A stretch of 64,000 nt of DNA. Source: Ureibacillus thermophilus (lineage in GTDB: Bacteria > Bacillota > Bacilli > Bacillales_A > Planococcaceae). Positions 26,931-34,311 of the stretch are shown here, in pieces (the stretch's first letter is position 1; each line of letters opens with the position of its first letter). The DNA lies in NCBI RefSeq assembly GCF_042657185.1, contig NZ_JBHSNN010000002.1; one strand, 5' to 3'. The notes under the pieces are model-generated. The model worked only from the letters and a program-made list of their open reading frames with translations. It had not been told where the DNA came from and made no database searches. The position numbers and the translations under genes are program-made.

Positions 26931-27749
26931 GTGTTTAAAGGAATTTATACAGCAGCGTCCGGCATGCTAGCTCAACAAAGAAAAACAGAAATATTGACAA
27001 ACAATATGGCAAACGCCAATACACCAGGATATAAAGCAGAACAGACAACGATTCGTTCATTCCCGGAAATGCTTTTGTCTGCAATTGATGATACAAATGT
27101 TCCGACTAAAAAAGGATTAAACTTAAATCTCATTCAACCCATCGGAAATCTTTCTACAGGCATCTATTTGCAAGAAACAATGCCGAACTTCGCTCAAGGG
27201 GATATATACGAAACGGAATATACTACCAATCTTGCTTTAGTGAACGGCAATCTTCCAGCAGGCAGCAGCATCTTCTTCCGCTTGGCTCATCCGGATGGCG
27301 GTGAAGCCTATACTCGAAACGGGAATTTCACTTTAGATGGACAAGGCTATTTAGTCAATGCAGACGGTTACTATGTTTTATCTGAAACAGGAAATCGCAT
27401 CCAGCTTCCAAATGAAGATTTCCAAGTTGCAGACAACGGTGCCGTATATGTCAACAATCAACAAGTGGCGACAATTGGTGTAGCTTATGCCCAAAACGCC
27501 TATCAATTAATTAAACAAGATAATGGACTGTTCCGCACGCAAGACGGTGGGGCTCTGCCATCTGCCTATGCTCAAAACGGAATCACTTTTGCAATGAAAC
27601 AAAAATATTTAGAAGGCTCTAACGTGGATGCTGCCCAATCGATGACGCAATTGCTAACGGCATATCGTGCATTCGAAGCGAACCAAAAAGTGATCCAAGC
27701 CTATGATAAGAGCATGGAAAAAGCAGTAAATGAAATTGGAAAAGTATAA
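26931..27749 (+). CDS. flhO: Flagellar basal-body rod/hook protein FlhO
   Basis: FlgF/FlgG-family rod protein. It starts MFKGIYTAASGMLAQQRKTE with the family signature NNMANANTPGYKAEQ at the N-terminus. The C-terminal coiled region ends in LTAYRAFEANQKVIQAYDKS. The GTG at 26931 lies 7 nt after GGAGGGGG and gives the expected N-terminus; the longer upstream frame is not used. Paired with flhP. Confidence 0.93.
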   Translation: MFKGIYTAASGMLAQQRKTEILTNNMANANTPGYKAEQTTIRSFPEMLLSAIDDTNVPTKKGLNLNLIQPIGNLSTGIYLQETMPNFAQGDIYETEYTTNLALVNGNLPAGSSIFFRLAHPDGGEAYTRNGNFTLDGQGYLVNADGYYVLSETGNRIQLPNEDFQVADNGAVYVNNQQVATIGVAYAQNAYQLIKQDNGLFRTQDGGALPSAYAQNGITFAMKQKYLEGSNVDAAQSMTQLLTAYRAFEANQKVIQAYDKSMEKAVNEIGKV

Positions 27750-27766
27750 GAAAGGAGGGCTAATGA

Positions 27767-28606
27767 ATGCTACGAACGATGCTCACAGCAACAAACTCAT
27801 TAAACCAAATACAAAAGCAAATGGACACAATAAGCAATAACATTGCCAATGTCGATACAATCGGTTATAAAGCAAAAGAAGCCCGTTTTTCGGAAATGCT
27901 TTACCAAGAATATGTCAACACTCGAAAAGATACTGCAGCGAGGCTCACCCCTGAAGGCATCCGCTATGGCGTTGGCGCGAGAGTTTCGCAAATCCAAACA
28001 AACAATGCCCAAGGATCTTTGAAAACGACGGATCGGGATTTAGACTTTGCATTCACAAAAGAACGCCAATATTTCAATATTCTCATGCCGAATGAAAACG
28101 GCGAAATCAATATGGTCTACTCCCGCCAAGGCAACTTCTATGTATCGCCAATTAACGATGAACAAGTGATGCTTGTCACAGCGGAAGGCTATGCAGTAGC
28201 TGATAGCAACGGCAACCCAATTGTATTTAACGACAACGTAAAAAGTTTTACATTAAGAGAAAACGGCTCATTGGTTGTTAATTATAATGACGACACAGAA
28301 GAAACTTTCCAATTGGGAGTAACAGAAATCCAATTGCCGCAAGTAATGGAGGCAGTTTCTGGCCCTTATCTTGCATTACCTGCAAATTTTGATGAATTAG
28401 GTTATGATGAAAATGATATTCTAACAAACTTAGTGGGAATTGTCCGGGAAAACATTGGCCTTGAAAATCAAAAATTAGAAATGTCGAACGTGAATCTTTC
28501 TAAAGAAATGACAAACTTAATTCAAGCCCAGCGTACTTATCAATTTAATGCCCGTGCCATTACAATTGCCGATCAAATGATGGGGCTCATTAACGGAATT
28601 CGCTAA
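27767..28606 (+). CDS. flhP: Flagellar basal-body rod/hook protein FlhP
   Basis: A second FlgG-family protein, 279 aa, starting MLRTMLTATNSLNQIQKQMD, with SNNIANVDTIGYKAKEARF and the C-terminal LIQAQRTYQFNARAITIADQ. It lies 17 bp after flhO with AAAGGAGGG upstream, so it is cotranscribed. Together the two form distal rod segments in the cell envelope. Both lie outside the main fla/che operon, as in B. subtilis. Confidence 0.93.
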   Translation: MLRTMLTATNSLNQIQKQMDTISNNIANVDTIGYKAKEARFSEMLYQEYVNTRKDTAARLTPEGIRYGVGARVSQIQTNNAQGSLKTTDRDLDFAFTKERQYFNILMPNENGEINMVYSRQGNFYVSPINDEQVMLVTAEGYAVADSNGNPIVFNDNVKSFTLRENGSLVVNYNDDTEETFQLGVTEIQLPQVMEAVSGPYLALPANFDELGYDENDILTNLVGIVRENIGLENQKLEMSNVNLSKEMTNLIQAQRTYQFNARAITIADQMMGLINGIR

Positions 28607-28724
28607 TAATTGACCAAAAACTTTGGCAAACTAATGTTTTGACGTATCGACAACATTCATTCATGGCAAACAGAACAGGACCATTCGTTTACTAAAAAAT
28701 CTTTGCAAACAAGGAGAACAGAAA

Positions 28725-29057
28725 ATGGCAAACGAACTAAAAAGCGGCTCCACTTTGCCTCAAAAAAGATCAAGACGCCGAGAAAATGAGAAAGAGAAGC
28801 GGTTCAAGTGGATGAATGACATACATAAAAAAGAGAGCCCACAAAATAACGACAAAGAAAGTAGAAATTTCAAAATATATCGCACCCGCATGATTCCCAT
28901 TTGGCTAAGAATCGTGATTGTGCTGATTCTAATGTTTTTTGCGTCCATATGTGGACTGATGATTGGATATGGTGTAATTGGCGAAGGCGCTCCAATGGAT
29001 GCATTGAAATGGGAAACATACCAACATATTCTCGATCTCATTAACGGAAAAGAATAG
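28725..29057 (+). CDS. EpuA-like small membrane protein (often annotated RNA polymerase beta)
   Basis: A 110-aa protein: a highly charged basic first half, then RTRMIPIWLRIVIVLILMFF, a single membrane segment (about 58-82) and a short tail ending ETYQHILDLINGKE. This matches the family named 'DNA-directed RNA polymerase subunit beta' (EpuA) in Bacilli, a name that appears to be a historic misannotation. Nothing in the sequence suggests RNA polymerase function. Commonly found near fabZ. CAAGGAGAA precedes the ATG. Confidence 0.75.
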   Translation: MANELKSGSTLPQKRSRRRENEKEKRFKWMNDIHKKESPQNNDKESRNFKIYRTRMIPIWLRIVIVLILMFFASICGLMIGYGVIGEGAPMDALKWETYQHILDLINGKE

Positions 29058-29178
29058 CGTATGCACCACAAATTTTCGTGGAAAGATGAAAGTAATGGAT
29101 TCACTCCTTCCTAAGGATGTCATATCCAAGACTGCCGCTTTTTTCGTTTGCTTTATTTTGAAATGAGGGGGAAATATC

Positions 29179-29622
29179 ATGTTAAATGCTGAACAAATTC
29201 AAGCCATTTTGCCGCATCGTTATCCTTTTTTGCTAGTTGACCGCATCATCGAAATCGAAGAAGGGAAAAAAGCAGTAGGCATCAAAAATGTGTCTATTAA
29301 CGAACCGTTCTTCAACGGCCATTTCCCAGGCTATCCAGTGATGCCGGGGGTATTAATTGTGGAAGCATTGGCGCAAGTTGGCGGAGTGGCATTATTGAAT
29401 TCTGAGGAATTTAAGGGAAGATTAGCCTTTTTAACAGGAATTGACAACGCCCGCTTTAAACGCCAAGTCGTTCCAGGTGATCAGTTGAAATTGGAAGTGG
29501 AGTTTGTGAAATTGCGCGGCACGATGGGGAAAGGCCACGGCGTTGCGACAGTGAACGGCGAACTTGTCGCAGAAGCAGACATTTTATTTGCAATCGGCCC
29601 GGAAGCTCCAAAAACAAAATAG
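29179..29622 (+). CDS. fabZ: 3-hydroxyacyl-[ACP] dehydratase FabZ
   Basis: Fatty-acid elongation dehydratase, 147 aa with the hot-dog fold. Active-site His48 is in NGHFPGYPVMPGVLIVEALA and Glu62 in the same stretch. It begins MLNAEQIQAILPHRYPFLLV. GAGGGGGAAA precedes the ATG. Complete and typical. Confidence 0.96.
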   Translation: MLNAEQIQAILPHRYPFLLVDRIIEIEEGKKAVGIKNVSINEPFFNGHFPGYPVMPGVLIVEALAQVGGVALLNSEEFKGRLAFLTGIDNARFKRQVVPGDQLKLEVEFVKLRGTMGKGHGVATVNGELVAEADILFAIGPEAPKTK

Positions 29623-29825
29623 GTTTCGTTCCGTTTATGCACCTCCTTCTTCCTAGAGACGAAGCCGAAAATGAATAATTCGAACAGAACTGTATACCCT
29701 TAAATGGTAAATAGGTTTGAAAAAAGATAGTAAAAGAGATAAAATGTAACAGTTGACTTTATTATTTTTCACAGATAGAGTATAAGCACCCTTGGCTTTT
29801 TTATTATAGGAGGTTTAATAATAAA

Positions 29826-30221
29826 ATGTATAAACAGCTATCTTCGGGCGTAAAAATCAGCATTACACGTTCCATTTCAACCGCTTTTGAAAATTATTTG
29901 GCGAGCATTGGCTGGGATGAAGATCGCTTCTCGATGGAAGAGTTTATGAAAAGATGGCAAGAATATTTCTTAGAAAATGCAGCATGGTTTGAAAAAGTGC
30001 CGCAAGAAGTGTTATTGAGCCCTGAATTCCACGAAGAAATCGCTCAAAAAATCGATGAAGTCATTGCCAAAATTTTGAATGAAAAACCGACGAAAAAACA
30101 GATTGAATCCATCGAAAAAATGCAGAAACAGCTCGGCACAAATTATACCTATGGCTGTAAGGCAGAAGCAAATTATGTTGAACAATTGTTGAAAGAGCGA
30201 TTGAAAGAAAAGGAATGTTGA
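29826..30221 (+). CDS. Conserved-looking hypothetical protein, 131 aa
   Basis: A soluble, helix-rich protein with a strong ribosome binding site (TAGGAGGTTTAATAATAAAATG). The N-terminal half has aromatic-rich ENYLASIGWDEDRF and RWQEYFLENAAWFEKV. The C-terminal half has a charged helix (EKPTKKQIESIEKMQKQLG). I do not recognise the family. It is transcribed from its own gap after fabZ. Confidence 0.7.
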   Translation: MYKQLSSGVKISITRSISTAFENYLASIGWDEDRFSMEEFMKRWQEYFLENAAWFEKVPQEVLLSPEFHEEIAQKIDEVIAKILNEKPTKKQIESIEKMQKQLGTNYTYGCKAEANYVEQLLKERLKEKEC

Positions 30222-30344
30222 CAGACTCGATCAAATAAATGGAAAAAGTTCTAAAATCGATAATGGATAGTTCCCTCCTTTTTCGCACAAATTAAAATCA
30301 GTCACTGACGAGGTGACGATTCGCGAAGAAAGGGGGGATTTTTT

Positions 30345-30680
30345 ATGAAGCCGTTCTTCTATGCGTTATTGTTAGGGTCTATTTTATTAGTGGGCTGTAA
30401 TAATAACGATGACGACAACGCCATTAACGATGTAGGCAATGGCGTGGAAAAAGGCGTAGAAGATGTAGGTGAAGGTATTGAAGAAGGCGTGAATGATGTC
30501 GGAGAGGGCATAGACGAAGCTCTTGACAATGACGTCAATAATAACGATCGACAAAACCCAGGATTGCGTAATGATGTCATGCCAGACGATAAAGGTGTAA
30601 ATGGCGATGAACGCGGCAACCAAGAAGATGTAATCGAGGACGCTAAAGACATCCGCGACGAAGATACGAAAGATGAATAA
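30345..30680 (+). CDS. Acidic lipoprotein with internal repeats
   Basis: A 111-aa predicted lipoprotein with lipobox LVGC (Cys18). The mature part is very acidic and repetitive: DVGNGVEKGVEDVGEGI followed by EEGVNDVGEGIDEALDND, an 11-residue repeat of type GVxxVGEGIEE. The tail is rich in Asp/Asn/Arg. Ribosome binding site AAGGGGGGA. Similar Asp/Asn-rich small lipoproteins occur in Bacillaceae without known role. Confidence 0.75.
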   Translation: MKPFFYALLLGSILLVGCNNNDDDNAINDVGNGVEKGVEDVGEGIEEGVNDVGEGIDEALDNDVNNNDRQNPGLRNDVMPDDKGVNGDERGNQEDVIEDAKDIRDEDTKDE

Positions 30681-30691
30681 TCCATTTAAGG

Positions 30692-30958
30692 AGGCTGGGA
30701 CATAAACAAAAAATTAAAGGGGTAGTTGAAAGGGTTTTGATAAATATTTGATATAACTAAAAATTGATTGAAGTGACGGGGCGACTCCTGCGACGAGCCC
30801 TCTCGAGACACCGCAGGAGCGAAGTAATGAGCTCCGAGGAGGCTCGAGCCGGGCCCGCGGAAAGCGTCCCCGGAACGGAAATCAATTTTAATAACATATC
30901 AAAAAAACATCATTTTCTCCTTGGAGAAAATGATGTTTTTTTAGATTTGTCCCAACCT
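30692..30958. repeat. Structured GC-rich intergenic element with nested inverted repeats
   Basis: Outer ends AGGCTGGGACA (30692-30702) and TGTCCCAACCT (30948-30958) are inverted with one mismatch. Inside are AAAATTGATT/AATCAATTTT (30760-30769, 30880-30889), CGGGG/CCCCG (30777, 30868) and CTCCTGCG/CGCAGGAG (30785, 30812). The core (30770-30880) is far richer in G+C than its surroundings. It ends with a 20-bp perfect hairpin. Similar intergenic elements are, from memory, scattered in Bacillaceae genomes. Long open frames through it are not called. Confidence 0.7.
30901..30942. terminator. Perfect 20-bp bidirectional terminator hairpin
   Basis: Arm of seven A then CATCATTTTCTCC, 2-nt loop TT, and the exact complement ending in seven T. 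It can terminate transcription in both directions and is part of the structured element. Confidence 0.9.
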
Positions 30959-31060
30959 CTTTATTTAAAGGAACTCTCCTTACATACATCTGCCCTTGGA
31001 ACTGGGCGAAAAATAGAGCAATTTAGTAGGTTCAAAAAACTATACTTGGAGCATTGGTTT

Positions 31061-31341
31061 GGGTCGAAAATTCCCCCTCGGAGCAACAGCCGCCCCCTGC
31101 AATGCTGGGTCGAAAAATTCATCCTCGGCGCATCGGTCGCCCCCTGCAATGCTGGGTCGAAAAATTTATCCTCGGCGTATCGGTCGCCCCCTGCAATGCT
31201 GGGTCGAAAAATTTATCCTCGGCGTATCGGTCGCCCTATGCAATGCTGGGTCGAAAAATTTATGCTCGGCGCATCGGTCACCCTATGCAATGCTGGGTCG
31301 AAAAATTTATCCTCGGCGCATCGGTCGCCCTAAGCAATTCT
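31061..31341 (+). repeat. Tandem array, 47-bp unit, six copies
   Basis: Units begin GGGTCGAAAAATTTATCCTC at 31061, 31107, 31154, 31201, 31248 and 31295. The first is 46 bp and diverged, and the last decays into unique sequence. Because 47 is not a multiple of 3, all three forward frames stay open and give the same peptide (NAGSKNLSSAHRSP type). This argues against coding. Confidence 0.9.
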
Positions 31342-31355
31342 TGGACTAAATAAAT

Positions 31356-31772
31356 TTATCCTCTCAAGGACGGCCGCTCCTTCATACCTTTTCGAAATTC
31401 GTGTAATAATTCCTCTTTCGTCAAATTTTTCTCAAGCAAGGATTGCAGCAACTGTTCAGCATATTTTAAACGCACCGCTCGAATATGCCCCTTTAATAAG
31501 ATTGAAAGGCGATTGCCGATTTCTTCAATGGTTAGCACTTTGACTGTAAATGGGGCAGGTTCATTATCCATTGAAGTAATGGTCACTCGCACATCAAAAA
31601 ACTCCTGGGTATCCAAAAAATTTTTAAAATGCTGCTTGTATTGCTGATCCACAAGCAATTCTAATATCCAAGTTTTTTCCTTATTTTCTTGATTAATCGT
31701 AATACCGTCAATCAGAGGAACATCTACACCATCTTGTTCAATTTGAAAGGAAATCATTTTGAAGGTTTTCAT
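31356..31772 (-). CDS. ywpF: YwpF-like protein
   Basis: A 138-aa soluble protein starting MKTFKMISFQIEQ, typical of the YwpF family, whose gene is next to ssbB (ywpH) in B. subtilis as here. The central part is beta-rich and the C-terminal part a helix (EQLLQSLLEKNLTKEELLHE). GGAGGGAGA precedes the ATG. Function unknown. Convergent with the 47-bp array, divergent from ssbB across a 272-bp gap. Confidence 0.82.
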   Translation of the reverse strand: MKTFKMISFQIEQDGVDVPLIDGITINQENKEKTWILELLVDQQYKQHFKNFLDTQEFFDVRVTITSMDNEPAPFTVKVLTIEEIGNRLSILLKGHIRAVRLKYAEQLLQSLLEKNLTKEELLHEFRKGMKERPSLRG

Positions 31773-32044
31773 GCATCTCCCTCCTAAAACGGAACTATGT
31801 TTTCAGTATAACATGAGGAATTTCTACTTCATGTATAAAAAAATTAAAAATTGCAAAATTTTTGTTTTGAGCGTTTTTGAAAAAGGCGTTCCAAAGCTGT
31901 TATCAACGTAGTTTTGCATGATTTTGGGAACATTTATTCTGTTTGAAAATATAAAAATCAAATGAAAAATAAGGGAATATCACGAATTTCCAATTTTGAT
32001 AGCAACAATCAAAATAGATAAGATGTAGAAAAGGAGGTGAATGA

Positions 32045-32449
32045 ATGAATCATGTCGGACTAGTCGGGCGATTAACAAAAGATCCGGTTCTTCGGGCGTT
32101 TGGAGATAATCGAGTTGCTACGAGCTTTATCGTAGCTGTTAATCGCAATTACCGCAATAGTCAGGGGGATGTGGATACGGATTTCGTTACATGCACAGCA
32201 TGGGGGAAACTGGCAGAACGCATCGTCCAATATTGCGGCAAAGGATCACTTATCGGAATCAACGGTCGATTGCAATCCCGCTCCTATATGGCAAAAGAAA
32301 ATGTGAGAGTATTTACAACGGAAGTCGTCACCGATGATGTCCGATTTTATTCACTCAAGCCACCAAGTAAACAGGTGGAAATAGAAAAGGATTTCGTCCT
32401 TCCTGAAACAGAAGAAGGACTACCCATTGCACAAGGGTCTTCCATTTAA
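32045..32449 (+). CDS. ssbB: Single-stranded DNA-binding protein SsbB type
   Basis: OB-fold ssDNA-binding protein starting MNHVGLVGRLTKDPVLR, with FIVAVNRNYRN and DFVTCTAWGKLAERI. It has 134 residues and lacks the long linker and acidic DDDIPF tip of SsbA. This identifies the competence-type paralogue, as does its position next to ywpF. AAAGGAGGTG precedes the ATG. I looked for ComK AT-boxes upstream; A- and T-runs are present but the spacing is not convincing. Confidence 0.9.
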   Translation: MNHVGLVGRLTKDPVLRAFGDNRVATSFIVAVNRNYRNSQGDVDTDFVTCTAWGKLAERIVQYCGKGSLIGINGRLQSRSYMAKENVRVFTTEVVTDDVRFYSLKPPSKQVEIEKDFVLPETEEGLPIAQGSSI

Positions 32450-32590
32450 GAATGGCTGATGAATTTGGGAATGGTTTAGGGAAAATATGGAGGTTAGAAG
32501 AAGCAAAGGATTTCGGGTAAACATTAGTGGTTGGCAAATGTGTACGGAAGGTAAATGAAGAAAATTTGTTGGAGCATTTAAATGAAATGA

Positions 32591-32809
32591 ATGGGGAGAA
32601 TGGCTAAAAAATTGAAACAGGGGGTGAGAAGAAAACTGCTGGTTTGTGACCGCCCAGCAGTTCAGAAAAAGGATCCAGAATTATTAATTGGAATACAATT
32701 GAATATCATGAACCTACATATGAATAACTTGGTTGAAAATGAAGTGAGGCTACAAACGAATAAACGAGGAAATCAGAATACACCTATCCTAACTTCCTCC
32801 TATAGTTAG
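32591..32809 (+). CDS. Small hypothetical protein (weak)
   Basis: A 72-codon frame, basic at the start (GRMAKKLKQGVRRK), with no recognised domain and no good ribosome binding site. It ends just before a terminator hairpin, which is the only support for expression. It may be a decayed remnant; the rest of 32450-32810 shows no other gene. Confidence 0.25.
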   Translation: MGRMAKKLKQGVRRKLLVCDRPAVQKKDPELLIGIQLNIMNLHMNNLVENEVRLQTNKRGNQNTPILTSSYS

Positions 32810-32813
32810 TTCT

Positions 32814-32857
32814 AGGCTGTCTAGAGAGCAAGGCTTTCTCGACAGCCTTTTTTTGTG
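32814..32857. terminator. Terminator hairpin after ssbB region
   Basis: AGGCTGTC-TA-GAGA pairs with TCTCGACAGCCT (2-nt bulge), then seven T. Confidence 0.8.
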
Positions 32858-32929
32858 GAGTGAATGAATGGATATGAGAGGGATAGACGAATAACTCGGC
32901 TACTTCTTCTGTTGGGGATAATGCTTCAT

Positions 32930-34075
32930 TTTGTACGTATATAACCTCAATTAGTTCGTATATTAATTTATTTAGTGCGTATGCAACTTCATTTGGTGCG
33001 GATACTGCCTCGTTTCGGGCGTTTGCTACTCCATTTGGTGCGGATACTGCCCGGTTTCGTGCGTTTACTACTCCATTTGGTGCGGATACTGCATGGTTTC
33101 GTGCGTTTACTTCTTCATTTCGTGCGGATACTGCCCCGATTCGTGCGTTTACCTCCTCCATTAGTGCGGAAACTGCCCCGATTCGTGCGTTTACCTCCTC
33201 ATTTCGTGCGGATACTGCACCAATTCGTGCGTTTGCCTCCTCAATTGGTGCGGATACTGCATGGTTTCGTGCGTTTACTTCCTCATTTGGTGCGGATACT
33301 GCCCCGATTCGTGCGTTTGCCTTCTCATTTCGTGCGGATACTGCATGGTTTCATGCGTTTGCTTCCTCATTTGGTGCGGATACAGCTCGGTTTCGTGCGT
33401 TAGCCTCCTCATTTCGTGCGGATACTGCATGGTTTCGTGCGTTTGCCTCCTCATTTCGTGCGGATACTGCCTCGTTTCGTGCGTTTGCCTCCTCATTTCG
33501 TGCGGATACAGCATTGTTTCGTGCGTTTACTTCCTCATTTGGTGCGGATACTGCTCCAATTCGTGCGTTTGCCTCCTCATTTCGTGCGGATACAGCATTG
33601 TTTCGTGCGTTTGCCTCCTCCATTCGTGCGGATACTGCATGGTTTCGTGCGTTTACTTCCTCATTTGGTGCGGATACTGCATGGTTTCGTGCGTTTGCCT
33701 CCTCATTTGGTGCGGATACTGCATGGTTTCGTGCGGTTGCCTCCTCATTTCGTGCGGATACTGCCCCGATTCGTGCGTTTGCCACCTCAATTGGTGCGGA
33801 TACTGCATTGTTTCGTGCGTTTACCTCCTCCATTCGTGCGGATACTGCCCCGATTCGTGCGTTAGCCTCCTCATTTCGTGCGGATACTGCATGGTTTCGT
33901 GCGTTTACCTCCTCATTTCGTGCGGATACTAAATCAATTCGTGCGTTTACTACTCCAATTCGTGCGGATACTGCATGGTTTCGTGCGTTTACCACCACAA
34001 TGGGTGCGTATACGACCATATTTTGTGCGTATACCCTTCCCATTGGTGCGTATACAAACACGATTCGTGTGTTTG
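32930..34075 (-). repeat. Large 21/42-bp tandem array, inverted copy
   Basis: About 54 units of 21 bp alternating between two types, so the true period is 42 bp. On the minus strand the core is GTATCCGCACGAAATGAGGA / GGCAAACGCACGAAACCATG. Units decay gradually at both ends (GTGCGTATAC type). On the minus strand one frame encodes the heptad pattern VSARNEE-VNARNHA, with a non-repetitive 45-residue lead from a GTG at 34166. A CGA-to-TGA change at 33351-33353 interrupts that frame. All other frames are also largely open, so coding is unproven. Confidence 0.9.
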
Positions 34076-34203
34076 CTTCTACCTTCACTTTTTCCTGCTC
34101 CCTCAAATAGTAAGTTTCTCCCTCCGGATTCTTCACAATAAGTACGTCTTCCACCACAATTGGCACAATCCCATTATTACTCCCTCATTTAAATAAAAAA
34201 AGC

Positions 34204-34299
34204 CCCCTGTTCCAAACAGGGTAGCTCATTATGGTGAGTCATTGAAACTTCGTATTGTTCAAAATTCATCCCCTGTTCCAAACAGGGTAGCTCATTATG
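34204..34299 (-). terminator. Duplicated terminator hairpin downstream of ywqA
   Basis: A 30-bp sequence (starting CCCCTGTTCCAAACAGGG) occurs twice, at 34204-34233 and 34270-34299, separated by 36 bp. Each copy contains the stem CCCTGTT/AACAGGG. Read on the minus strand, the distal copy is followed by seven T, so it works as the terminator of ywqA. Confidence 0.75.
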
Positions 34300-34311
34300 A
34301 TAAAGAAGTAC

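Noticed and set aside
30764..31353. Three overlapping forward frames through the mosaic element and 47-bp array
   Set aside because: All three frames encode the same peptide because the unit is 47 bp. No start signals.
33261..34110. Forward-strand cysteine-rich and Phe/Arg-rich frames in the 33-kb array
   Set aside because: By-products of the same repeat in other frames, with no translation signals.
34204..34299. CRISPR array
   Set aside because: Only two repeats, no cas genes in the window, and the repeat contains a stem with a T-run on the ywqA strand, which a terminator explains.
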